Positions 54,458 through 64,000 of a DNA stretch of 64,000 nucleotides are shown here, one piece after another. The first letter of the stretch is position 1. Every line of letters starts with the position of its first letter. Position numbers and translations under genes: made by a program. The stretch is taken from assembly GCA_902651635.1 (NCBI GenBank), contig CACRSC010000082.1, positions 43,406 through 107,405 of the forward strand, given 5' to 3'. The DNA comes from Mastigamoeba balamuthi. Taxonomy: Eukaryota > Evosea > Mastigamoebida > Mastigamoebidae. Below the pieces are notes generated by a model that was not told where the DNA came from, did not search any database, and saw only the letters and a program-made list of their open reading frames with translations.

Positions 54458-56022
54458 TCATGTGAACTCGTCAGACCAGTTGGAATAGCGGTCGGCGAGA
54501 TCTGAGGGAATCGTCGGCCTCATGGTATGCAGCGCCCCACTCAAGTCTTCCTGTATTCTTCGTTAAGGTTATATCCAGACACCGGAGTGTGCGCACAAAT
54601 GATGGCGGCCCCACGTGAAGCTTGTCTGCTGGGACAGACTCCCAGGTCATCTTCCGAGCTCCTGGGGTGTCGGAGCCGCATTGCTCGAAGAGCCCCTGCG
54701 CGTTTACCGCGAAGTACTCCGCTTTCTGCAACCTGCGGATGGGCATCATCACAGCGTCCCTGAGGGCCACGATGATGTCCGAGCACGAGAAGCCAGCGGT
54801 CATCTGGCCAATCTGCCTCTGCTGCTCCTCAGTGAGCGCGAGCCCAGAGACGTTCTGGAGCTCCCTCGCGGCGATCCGAACCCTCGCCGGCTCGTCTGGA
54901 AGCCCCAGGTGGACGCGCTTGAGGAACCTCCTGCGAATGGCGGGCTCGAGGACCCACGGGCGTGACGACGTGGCGACGATTGCGATCTCCGCTGCGCTGC
55001 GCGCGGACATCTGGACGACAAGCTCGGTTTTTACCCGGCGCCAGTGGCTCTCCGACGACTCGGAGTACAGAGCGTCCAGCTCCTCCAGGACGAGAAGGCA
55101 AGGCGCCCGCGGCGACAGGAACTCGAAGAGGCGCCTGACGGTCTCGCTGTCGTCCAGCATGAACATCTGCACCACAAACGCCGGGCGCTCGCAGTTGGAT
55201 GCCACCGCATTCGCAATAAACGTTTTGCCACAGCCGGGGGGCTACAGAGTAGTCGCGTGGCACGTAGTGAGGGGCAGTGAGCGATCAGTTTTCCAATGCG
55301 CTGGTGACACAGAACGCACCCCGAAGAGGAGCACGCGGGTGTTTGAGACCCTGTTGCCAAAGAACTGCGGGAACTTGAACGGCAACACCAGCGCCTCCAA
55401 GAGGGCCTCCTTCTCGCGCTCGTGGCCGCAGATCGCCTCCCAGTCGACGTGCTGGGAGCACTCGCTCACGCCCCGGCCCAGCTGCGAGGCGTCCGCGATG
55501 GCGGGCCTCGACTGCACGGGGCTGCCGCCTCCGTTGCTGCTCCCGGAGGTGGGAAGCCCCTGGGCTGCCCTCGTACTGTCCAGGTACTCCTTGATCTGCT
55601 CCGCCCTCTGGAGGTACTGGCACGCCTTGTCCCTGATCATTTGCTTCACCCGCGGGTTCTTCTCGTCTGCGACGGTTCTCACGCGGTTCTGGTCAGTGCG
55701 ATTAACGGAACTGTCGGTGAAGGCGGCAGGCACATTTCACGGCCGCCATGAAGTGGTGGAGGCCGCGGGTGTACTTGTCCAGAGCCACGTCGAGATGGTT
55801 GGCGTTGTCGGCGTCCACGGCCTCCTTGATGAGCTGCACTGCCCTCTCGATGAACTCATTGCTGGGCGGGTTGAGGGCGCGCAGCGTGCGCAGCTTCGCC
55901 TCGTTGCCAATGGAGGACCACACTGCAGCGGCAGCGCGCAGGTCCTGGATCGTCCCGGGGCCTCCGCAGGCGAGAAGCTCCGCACGGGTTTCTGTTTCGG
56001 ACACCTCAATCAGCCTGGCCAT
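54458..56022 (-). CDS. VPS4-like AAA ATPase with MIT domain
   Basis: Exons 56022-55741, 55688-55320, 55241-54597 and 54550-54458; 462 residues. VPS4 disassembles ESCRT-III in multivesicular-body formation. Residues about 60-135 form an MIT domain (AVQLIKEAVDADNANHLDVA, then KACQYLQRAEQIKEYL). The ATPase starts VDWEAICGHEREKEALLEAL and has Walker A PPGCGKT, a changed Walker B (CLLVLEELDAL, Glu for the first Asp), sensor-1 serine for asparagine (VATSSRPW), intact arginine region (EPAIRRRF) and the VPS4 C-terminal part EDLSGALHTMRPTIPSD ending NWSDEFT. The last exon is recovered by a 46-nt intron; without it the frame would end wrongly at 54471. It is divergent, so a specialised paralogue is likely. 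Its close copy lies immediately upstream at 56440-57475. Confidence 0.88.
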
Positions 56023-56439
56023 TCTGCTAACACGGTTACTGAGATAAAAATAATGGTCGAAATCCCGCAGATTCGTCGCGCCAAGACGAGTGGCTGTTGG
56101 CTCAGAAGATGGTTGCTCGGTCCCTGCTACTCACTGGTCAATACCGGCAGAACTGCCGCTGGCAGACCCGAACTGAGGGCAGCCGTGTTTGAGACTGCAG
56201 GGTTTCAACTGTATTCCCCTCTCCATTCCGTTTCTGAGTTGGCACGCGGAAGGAGCGTGTTTCTGAGAAAACGTGGGGCTTAACTCCCCAAGTTACGTTG
56301 ATTATGAACACCACTATGGAACTCAGTCTACGTTGTTTGCCCCCCTGGCAGACAATTTCAACACTGACGGTCGTATCCTGTGTACTGCAGCCCTCACATC
56401 CTCCTACACTCAGTGAGAAATGCATGAAAGAAGAGTAGA
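56023..56439. other. Spacer between the two VPS4-like genes
   Basis: About 400 bp. I looked for the missing VPS4 C-terminal exon of the upstream copy here and did not find one. Confidence 0.4.
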
Positions 56440-57475
56440 TCATACAAGTGACAGTGGCTCAATGTAGAGCTGCTCGACAGGGATGGAATCCCACTCCATC
56501 TTCTGTGCTCCCGGTGTATTGGGGGAGCACCCCTCGAAGAGACCTTGGGTATTGAGCGCGAAATGAGTTGCAGACATCACGCGGCGAACAGGCCCCATAG
56601 CGGCAGCGTTCATGGCGCCAACTATATCTGCGCATGAAAAGCCTGTGGTCATCTCGCCGACCTGTCTCCACTGATCCTCTGTGAGGCTGTTGTTTCCGGG
56701 GATGCTCCGCGGCAACCTTCTGGCGATCTGTATCCTCGTCTGCTTGTTGGGAAGCCCCACGTGGATGGACCTCTGGAACAGTTGGCTGAGAGGCTGGGAG
56801 TTGCCCTTCCACGGAGTGAGGGCAGTCGCGATTACTGTGATGCCAGAGGAACGATGAACATACATCTGGGCGACAAATTCGTCTCGCACACGGCGATAGC
56901 ATTCGCCAGCGTAGGCGAGCACATGAATCTCGTCCACGATCAGCAGGCAGGGCGCCTGCAGCGACAGAAACTCAAACAGCTGTTTGACAGCGTTGCTGTC
57001 CCCCACGAGGAAGCACTGGGCCACGAATACCGGGCACTGGCAGCAGGAGGCAACCGCATTGGCAAGGAACGTTTTGCCGCAGCCAGGGGGCTGAAAAGAC
57101 CAGTTGAGTGCGAGCTAGGAAGGGGGCTGTGGTGCGCACGCCAGAGAGGAGGACCCGAGCACCTGTGGTCGAAGTTCCCGAGGTGTGAGAGGCCTGGAGA
57201 GGCAGCACCACGGCCTCCATGAGGGCCTCCTTCTCGCGCTCCAGCCCGCAGACGTCCTGCCAGCCCACGCGGACTGACCACTTGAACAGCCCTCTGCAGT
57301 GTGCCACGGCCTCGCTGTCGGTGTCGCTGGTGCGCAGAGTCATTAGCTGGGCCTCGTTCTCCACCAGCGACCACAGACGGGCGGCCTCCCGGATGTCCTG
57401 GACGACGAGCGGGCCACCACGGGCAAGCAGCTCCGCTCTTATTTCCGTTTCGGACTGCAACGAGCTCTCCGCCAT
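56440..57475 (-). CDS. Truncated VPS4-like AAA ATPase paralogue
   Basis: Exons 57475-57140 and 57090-56440; 328 residues. It aligns with the ATPase part of the neighbour (VGWQDVCGLEREKEALMEAV, PPGCGKTFLANAVAS, FSCADIVGAMNAAAMGPVRR, SPNTPGAQKMEWDS). Walker B is normal here (CLLIVDEIHVL), but the arginine-finger region is lost (LSQLFQRSIHVGLP against AIRRRFLKRVHLGLP). The MIT domain is absent (only a short, shared MAESSLQSETEIRAELLARG start remains) and the protein stops after PLSLV, before the VPS4 C-terminal helix. It arose by tandem duplication. Either it is a non-ESCRT regulatory copy or it is decaying. Confidence 0.75.
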
Positions 57476-57655
57476 TTGCTGGGGGTTTTACGGACAAATG
57501 AGATTCTGGTCAAGTATCTTTAGACCGATACGTGACTTCACGTCAGCGGCACGTAGTGCAAACAGGAAAATGTGACACGAGACCTACAATTTTGCTCTTA
57601 CGGAGATGAGCGCACTGCGGCTGGGACAGAGTAATCAAAGTCAACCTAACTTGCC

Positions 57656-58754
57656 TCAGTGTCGCCAGCCATTCTCGTGGCCGTCGGGTGTGTGCGGCTC
57701 CAGGAAGCCCCGGAACGTGTACGGCGGGTCGGGCGACCACCTCGCCCCGTAGCCCTCTGCGCACCTGACCTCGTAGATGGGCTGCTCGTGCGGGAGCCCG
57801 TGCACGTTGAGCCACTCGGCCCCGCGCATGATCCGCGCGAGCACCGACAGCGCCCTGCTGTTCTTCGCGGCCTCGGTGCCGCTCAGCCCGTCGCCCCACC
57901 AGCCGTCCGAGGCCCGCGTGCAGTGCTTGGCCAGCGCGCGGGCTCCGACGCTGAGGGACGCTGGCGGCGCGTGCGGCACCGAGAACGCGGCGACGAGCTC
58001 CGCGGGCGACGGCGGCATCTTGTCGATGGACCCGGCGGTCTTTCGCAGCCCCAGCAGCGCCCTGACTCCCGTCCGTCCCAGCGTCTCGAGCATGCGCGCC
58101 GCTGCAGCCAACACCCCTCCGTCAGTTGCGCGCAACCCGCTCGGCCCTGGGCAACGGGCCACAGCATGGGGTCTGCCCCACAGTTCATTATTTGGGGACT
58201 GCGGACAGTCCACCGGAAAACAATTTGGGAGAACAACTTGATTTACGCCCGCCAAAAACCAGGATGGAAGCGCGAGTGCCTCTGTCGTCGTCGTCGGGGT
58301 GCGCCGCGAGCTCCACCAGCGCGCTGTGGGCGCCAGGCAGCCTCCTGAGCGCCTCCTCCGGCGAGCCGCCGAGCACCGGGTGCGCCGCGCGCGTGAAGGC
58401 GCCCGGGGGCGTCCCCGTGGCCGCCCACTGCCCCAGCCTGCGGGCCACCTCCCCCACCAGCGGCTTCGACGGCAGCGGGCACGCCCCGGGCGCCACCACG
58501 CGCGCGATCTCGGCGTGGCCGGGGACGGCCTGCACGCGCCGGGCGGTGGCCGGGGCGCAGCCCGCGGAGGCGAGGTAGTAGAGCGCGGGGCGAGGCATCG
58601 CGTCGAGGTCCTCGGCGGTGCACGGGCACTCGTAGACGACGGCGGCGTCGGGCGAGAGGAGGGCCGGGGCGCAGGCCGGGAGCCACGCGGAGAGCGAGGG
58701 GGCGCAGTGGCCCTGCGCTGCCCGCTCGACGACCCGCCGCAGAGCAGATTCCAT
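57656..58754 (-). CDS. Conserved-looking protein of unknown function
   Basis: Exons 58754-58280 and 58101-57656; 306 residues. The N-terminal half is Ala-rich helical with several Cys (CPCTAEDLDAM, ACAPATARRVQ-like). The C-terminal third contains WLNVHGLPHEQPIYEVRC then GYGARW, FRGFLEP and a final GHENGWRH, spaced like a real conserved motif, although I cannot name the family. The intron joins only if its donor is GC (AGAG|GCACTC) in phase 1. Confidence 0.6.
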
Positions 58755-59267
58755 CGGACGGTTTGGATTTTGGATAATCGAATCTGCGGAGATGGATCTG
58801 TGGGATCTCGATCTGGTCGGGAATGTGCAGTGGCATCCACTGGCGGCGCGCTGCAAGCTGGTTGGAGGCAACGGGGGGTGCACCGCCTGATCACGCCTGA
58901 GCCCGTTAACGCGTGAATCAAGCGGGGGGTGAAGGCAAACCAATTGGTGCTCGGGTGTTGAAGAAAAATCAAAGCGATCCGTTGGAGACTTTCACCTGTC
59001 GCTCCCTCCGGCCATCCGCGGGGAGTCCGCCGAGCGCACGCCGACCACGCACTCGGGGCGCTCGCTCGGATCGGGGCGAGATCCGCCCGGATCGGGAAAT
59101 TGCACCTTTGGACACGTGTCGGGAAAAATTAACGCGAGCGCGCTGCACTTACTAAAAACCCGTAACGCCCGTGTCGGGAACTGCGGACCCGCACCACCGC
59201 GCCCCCCACACAATCGACGCGGAAGGCGAGCGAAAAGCGAGGGAATACCCGACGAGACGCGGCGCAG
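58755..59267. promoter_or_regulatory. Divergent promoter region
   Basis: 513 bp between the divergent starts of the unknown gene (58754, -) and the PI4K gene (59268, +). An AT-rich patch (GAAAAATTAA at 59124 and ACTAAAAACC at 59151) stands out in GC-rich sequence. No gene seen. Confidence 0.35.
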
Positions 59268-61345
59268 ATGGGGAGCTACGACTTTGACGCGATGTTCGAG
59301 GAGGTCAAGGCGGCCATCGCCTCGGGCGTGGACCCGCAGCGGATCCCGCAGGGCAGCAGCGGCTCCTACTTCGTCTTCGACAGCGCGGGCACCGTGCGCC
59401 CGGGGCCGCGTCCCCCTCTCCCCGCTCCTCCGCCGCCCGAGACGCGCTGGACACGTCAGCTGACCCGCCAGACCCGCCCGCTGCAGAAAGTCTCGGTCTT
59501 CAAGCCGCGCAGCGAGGAGCCCTACGCGCCGCTGAACCCCAAGTGGACCAAGTGGTTCCAGCGCAGGCTGATGCCCTGCTGTTTCGGCCGCGACCCTCTC
59601 ATCCTCAACCAGGGTGCGCCCGCTGGGCCCCTCCCCTCAGTCCCCCGCCCCCCCGCTCCAGCTGGGGGGCTACTCTGGTGGCAGAAACCCGAAACATGGT
59701 TCAAACTCTGCCTTCGGTCCCCCTCTGGTTAATACGTCCAACGGCACACTCGCGGCGGCCACCGGACGGCACCGCGGCGGGCCTGGCAGGGCACCCGCGG
59801 GGCTCTGGCCACGCGAGAGATCGCCAGCCCGGGGGCGCAGGCCCGTGCGCCACGGCGTTTCGTGGGCGAAGATTCACCGGCGCATTGGGGGCAGCGAAGA
59901 TATTTTCGGAATACCGGCTAACTGCCCGCCTCCCCCCTCCGTTCTCCCCGCCGGCCCCCGCCAGGCTATCTCTCCGAGGCCGGCGCCAGCCTCGTGGACA
60001 TGTGGCTCGGCCTCAGCGTGGTGCCCGAGACGCGCGTGGTGCGCCTGGGCAGCAAGTCGTTCCACTACGGGCCGCTGCGCCAGCTGGTCCCCACGCGCGA
60101 CATCGACGACCTCGACGGCGACAGCCCGCAGGCCTACGCCTTCTCGCTGCTCGAGTGCTGCGGCGGCACCATGCCCGAGAGGTACCCCGCCAAGTGCGGC
60201 TCGATGCAGCGCTTTGTGCCGCGCGCCATGTCGGGCGCCGATTTCCTCAAGGCACGCGCACGCACCACCCGCGGGCTTTTTCTCAGCTTTTCCGATTGCC
60301 TAACAGAGTAGCTTCTCCGCTGCTGGTCGGGAACGCGTCGGGGGTTTTTCTTTGCTGACGTCGCTTCGGAAAACCAGCGGTTCGAGACGCTTCCGGGCGA
60401 GCACCAGCAGTCGGGGTCGAACGCGCCCAAGCAGCTGCCGCAGCGCGCGCTCGACGACTTCCGCGACCAGTTTGAGCGGCTCGTCGTCCTCGACTACGTC
60501 ATCCGCAACACCGACCGCGGCCACGACAACTGGCTGGTGACCTACGACGAGTCGGCCGCCGAGGCGCCGTCGTCGGCCCCCGCGAGCTCGCCCGCGCTGG
60601 TGACGCCGAGGGGCAGCTGCCCGAGCCCGGAGCCCAGTCCGGACGCCCCGGCGCCCTCGCGGATGGTCAAGAACGAGCTCGCCGAGCGGGAGGCGGCCCG
60701 CGGGCCGGAGGAGCACAAGGTGGTCCACCTGTGGGCGATTGACAATGGCCTCGCGTTCCCTTACAAGCACCCCGACCACTGGCGCTCATGTCCGCCTCCC
60801 CCGCTCAACTCATTCCCCTCTTTCTCTGCTCTGTTTTTGTTCTCTTTCTCTTTCCTTTTTCTCTCCTCGCTTTCTCTGCTTCTCTCTTGGGTTCTGTCGC
60901 TTTTCGGCGTTCTGCTGCTGCTCCTGCCGTTTTCGCAGCTTGTTGCTCACTGGTGACTCGCGCAGATCCGTATGCGTGGGCGTGGCTGCCGCACGCCAAG
61001 GTGCCGTTCAGCGAGAGCACGAGGGCGCTCGTGCGGCGCGCGTTTGCGGACGACCGCGAGACCGAGGCGCTGGTGGCGGGGCTGCACAACCTCTTTGCCG
61101 AGCACGAGGGCACCAACTTCAGCGAGGCCAAGTTCCGCGGCCAGATGCGCGTCATGCGCGGGCAGATCGCGAACCTGCGCGCGGCCATCGCGGACCCGCG
61201 CTCGTCGCCGGCGACGCTGGTGGCTATGCAGCCGTGCTACGTCGACGCGCGCATCGCTGCCTACGGCGAGGGCGACAGCCTCGTGTACAACGTGTGGCGC
61301 AGGGTCACCGAGGTCACGACTGGCGCGTGGTTCTCGAGCTGCTAA
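59268..61345 (+). CDS. PI4K2: Phosphatidylinositol 4-kinase type II
   Basis: Exons 59268-59393, 59487-59613, 59965-60251, 60378-60789 and 60966-61345; 443 residues. It makes PI4P on Golgi and endosomal membranes. QGSSGSYFVF is the nucleotide loop, VSVFKPRSEEPYAPLNPKWT supplies the ATP-binding lysine and EEPY motif, MPCCFGR contains the CCPCC-like palmitoylation cysteines (reduced here to a Cys pair), and NQGYLSEAGASLVDMWL follows. The catalytic loop is VLDYVIRNTDRGHDNWLV, with IDNGLAFP as the metal-binding Asp. YPYAWAWLPHAKVPFS completes the family pattern. A Ser/Pro-rich insert sits between the catalytic loop and IDNG. Intron 3 begins GCACGC; there is no GT that keeps phase. Confidence 0.94.
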
Positions 61346-61775
61346 AACCAGGCTCACTGTGTTCTCTCTGCCTCCCCTCCACCCTTCCGCTTCGCTTCGC
61401 TGGGGGGGCCCCCGTCTTGTTCGTCCCGTTCCGGGTTCTCTAAGTTTATTCTCTCCTCTTCTCTTTTCCCCATTCCCGATACTTCCCACAGAGACACAGC
61501 GATTCAGAGCACAGACAATATACTGTAGGACATCATGCGGTCAAGGTGGTTTCTGCTGTCTCGCGGGCCCTCCGTTTTGCCGCATCTGGGGTGCGAAACA
61601 CGTCTGTTTTTCTTGATCTATCTCGTGTTCTCTGATTCTGGTGGTCGTTAGCCCAGAATCGAAATTTGCACTGCACGTGTGACCCGCTTTATTGCTCCTT
61701 GTCGTTCCTCAGGTTTGCATTCAGCACTGCTCGCACCGCGCTGCACTGTAGTGCCATCGCGCCCTCAAGGCCCAC
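61346..61775. other. Intergenic spacer
   Basis: 430 bp between PI4K2 and the subtilase gene, pyrimidine-rich at first. No gene or repeat identified. Confidence 0.3.
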
Positions 61776-64000
61776 ATGAAGACAGCACTCCTCCTGCATT
61801 TGGCGTTGTTCGCACTTGCCGCGCACGCCGCCGATCCTGGTCCTGCCCGCCGCTATATCGTCCAGCTCGAGGACCCACTCCTCCCTCACCTCCATCGCAC
61901 TGCCGAGTCCCGTGCAACCGCAGCCCGTGCCATACAGAATCGCTTCCTGAGCCGCGTGAGGTACCTCTCCCTCTCTCTGTGGATTCTGGACACTGCAACA
62001 TATCCGCTCTTCTCTGTGTGACACTCGCTTCACTGACGTGTTTTTCCAGATCTCAGGGCTTTGAAGTCGCCAAGACGATCACGGAAGATGGCCCGGCGGA
62101 GTTGCGGCTGCACGCAGCCCTCAACGGCCTCGTGCTCGATGCCTCGGCCGCAGCCCTGGCCAAGGGGGAAATGTCCGTCCTGGAGCATCTGCAGCAAACG
62201 CCGGGTGTCCTCAGGGCGTGGCCAGAGCGCAAGTACCAGCAGCACCTCTTCACGTCGGCCTCCCAGATCGGCACCGAGCAGGCGTGGCAGAAGATACTCG
62301 GGGCAACAGGTGTCAAGTACCCGGGAAGGGGTATCAAGATAGCTGTCATCGACGGGGGGACCAACAAGACTGTGCGGCGTTCCTCTGCTGCAATAGCGTG
62401 CTTATAACTTCCTCCAAGGTCCCTATGATGTCAGATGAGGGAATGGAATGGCCCGAAGACATTCCTGAGCCCGGAAAGGGCGACACAAGGTGTGCCCATT
62501 TGCCAGCCCGTCTGTGGGATCTTACACGCATTGCTCAGCAACACAAACGCCAAGCTGATTATCAGCCGCAAGTTCTTCCACGACGGAGACCCTCCGTCAG
62601 ACGAGGACGAGAACCACACATGGCCAGGCCCCAAATCCGGCTCACACGGAGTACAGTTCGTTTGAGTCCAACTTCATTCGTCACTGACACGCACTGCGAG
62701 CTCAGCACGAGCTCCACGGCAGGCGGAGCGCGAGTCACTATTGAAGTAGATGGCATCACCCGAAACCTTAGCGGAATTGCGCCATTTGCGTGGGTGATGA
62801 ACTACAGAGTTTTTTATTGCTCGAAGCAAACCGGGTAGGCAGCGCTGGGTGAGGGCACAGCAATCCTGACGCTATCTCGCAGAGAGGAAGGCGGGGGCTA
62901 CGATGGCGAGTTGCTGGCTGCACTAGAGTCCGCGTTGCTCGACGGGGCAAATGTTATCAGCAACTCGTGGGGAGGCTTCCCATTCGGCAACGCAGAATCT
63001 GCCTTGGCCACCTGGCTGGTTCGTACTCGCCTTCCGATGCTCATTACTGAACCAATGCTCTCCCAGAGGTCGGCTGCCAAGAGTCCTCGTCCGCCCGTGG
63101 TAGTATTCTCGGCCGGAAACAGTGGCCCATCTCTGGGATCAGCTAGTGGGGCATCAGAGTATGCCATCAGTGTTGCAGCCGTGACATCAAGAAAGACAGC
63201 TTATCTGACCCTGGATATTGTCCCTCCTGTTTACACCGGTAACAGGAAAATTGCTGGTAAGAACTCCCTTTCATCTTTGTTCAAATTTATTGTGGATACT
63301 CATCTATGCCCACTAGTCGTTTTCACACTGACGACCAATTATGTCTACGAAACCCTTCCTGTTACTGTTCTTACGGGAAATGGTACGTACGATGCGGCCC
63401 CTTCCGGTTGTCTAAATCGAACCTCGGCAGATACAATCAGTAATGATGCGTGCCATCAACTGCATTCAAAGTACGATGGATATGCGATCGTTGTTCGGCG
63501 CGGCAACTGCCCCGAAGCTTTCAAGAGCATGTACGCATACAAAGCTGGGGCCAGGATGCTCATTCTCGTCCACGACGAGGAAGTGGCTGGGCACTTCGGT
63601 GGCGTCGACGGGATTCCTCTCACTTTCTCCGCTGTCGGCCTCACCGACGGCAACAACCTGATGAAGCACATCAAAGCGAGGCTGGGGCAGGGGCTTGGCG
63701 TGACTGTGAAGCTCAACCCCGAGTTCTCGACGTCTCCTGTCACACAGGACGTAATGACTTCGTTCAGCAGTCGTGGCCCCAGTACAATATTGACTCTGAA
63801 TCCTCACGTTGCTGCTCCTGGATACCACATTATAGCTGCTGGGTATGGGTGGGAGCCCGGTATGAAGAAGCACATGGGCTATGGCTCTCTGGACGGCACA
63901 TCGATGGCCTGCCCCCACGTTTCTGGTGCGGCTGCTCTGATTCTCCAGGCGAACCCGGAGTTCACTCCGATGGAAGTCAAGAGCGCCCTAATGACAACAT
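61776..64000 (+). CDS. Secreted subtilisin-like serine protease, 3' end outside window
   Basis: Exons 61776-61955, 62057-62371, 62419-62489, 62539-62655, 62706-62789, 62883-63018, 63067-63256 and 63317 to beyond 64000; at least 592 residues. Signal peptide MKTALLLHLALFALAAHA; inhibitor-like prodomain (RRYIVQLED); then the S8 core with Asp in GIKIAVIDGG, His in SGSHGVHTSSTAGG, the oxyanion Asn region VISNSWGG and FSAGNSGPS, and Ser in GTSMACPHVSGAAALI. Between the Asn and Ser blocks lies an inserted PA-like domain (YAIVVRRGNCPEAFK to SAVGLTDG), so the protein belongs with cucumisin/pyrolysin-type subtilases. The catalytic-Asp motif has Gly where D-T/S-G is usual. Likely extracellular or lysosomal digestion. 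All seven introns are short and in phase. Confidence 0.9.

Noticed and set aside
56281-56439. A third exon of the short VPS4-like gene
   Set aside because: Donor-like GTATGATC follows the last codons, but no downstream sequence encodes the expected VPS4 C-terminal helix.
1-64000. CRISPR arrays, bacterial operons, riboswitches, rRNA genes
   Set aside because: None visible. Introns and eukaryote-only families rule out a bacterial source, and no direct-repeat array with spacers is present.
1-64000. LTR or virus-derived elements
   Set aside because: No paired direct long repeats, reverse transcriptase, integrase, capsid or polymerase signature was recognised; the two mobile elements found look like plain DNA transposons.
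1-64000. tRNA genes
   Set aside because: I scanned for A- and B-box-like pairs by eye and found no convincing cloverleaf; a covariance-model search would be decisive.

Overview
The window is eukaryotic nuclear DNA: GC-rich, very gene-dense (about one gene per 1.7 kb), with genes on both strands and almost every gene cut by short spliceosomal introns (commonly 38-110 nt, a few apparently 26-34 nt). I modelled about 95 introns by requiring donor, acceptor, phase and protein family continuity to agree. Most donors are GTRCGY or GTATG-like, but at least seven are GC-AG. Gene content (villin-type gelsolin, UPF3, RTF2, type II PI 4-kinase, VPS4, PAPS transporter, an AdhE relative, surface receptors with LamG and DUF4215-like modules) fits a free-living protist. 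An amoebozoan, perhaps an archamoebid (Mastigamoeba/Pelomyxa-like), is my best guess. This is inference from gene content, not proven.

Layout. 1-2.4 kb: an AT-rich mobile element with long inverted repeats around decayed reading frames. 2.7-4.4 kb: a secreted protein of unknown function (-). 4.4-7.1 kb: GC-rich stretch with no gene I can model. 7.4-13.2 kb: glycoside hydrolase (-), NMN adenylyltransferase (+), AlgH-family protein (+), UPF3 (+). 13.4-19.6 kb: one 15-exon gene (-) joining about 1000 residues of coiled coil to gelsolin repeats and a villin headpiece. 20.0-23.7 kb: two paralogous Cys-motif proteins (putative transcription factors) and a small gene. 24.0-30.8 kb: PPIL6-like cyclophilin, a secreted protein, a Lys/Ala/Pro-rich H1-like protein, and an AdhE-like protein that has lost its iron ligands. 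30.9-39 kb: an unknown protein, then two head-to-head paralogous transmembrane receptors with LamG and Cys-rich ectodomains and a cytoplasmic PARP-type ADP-ribosyltransferase domain, one catalytically intact in its triad, the other not. 39.2-48.2 kb: PAC1-like chaperone, two tiny proteins, RTF2, a large secreted M6 metallopeptidase, and two convergent unknown genes that overlap by 8 nt. 48.3-52.5 kb: lower-GC decayed DNA transposon followed by a CRN-type kinase relative. 52.8-64 kb: PAPS transporter, two tandem VPS4-like AAA ATPases, an unknown conserved protein, PI4K type II, and a secreted subtilase running off the right edge.

The genes do not form an operon-like pathway. Functional themes that recur are the cell surface and secretion (GH, M6 protease, subtilase, receptors, PAPS transport for sulfation), membrane traffic (PI4K2, VPS4), and nucleic-acid surveillance (UPF3, RTF2). 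The most novel element is the divergent pair of receptor ADP-ribosyltransferases sharing a 150-bp promoter region. Intron positions quoted are read by eye from the sequence; transcripts would settle them.
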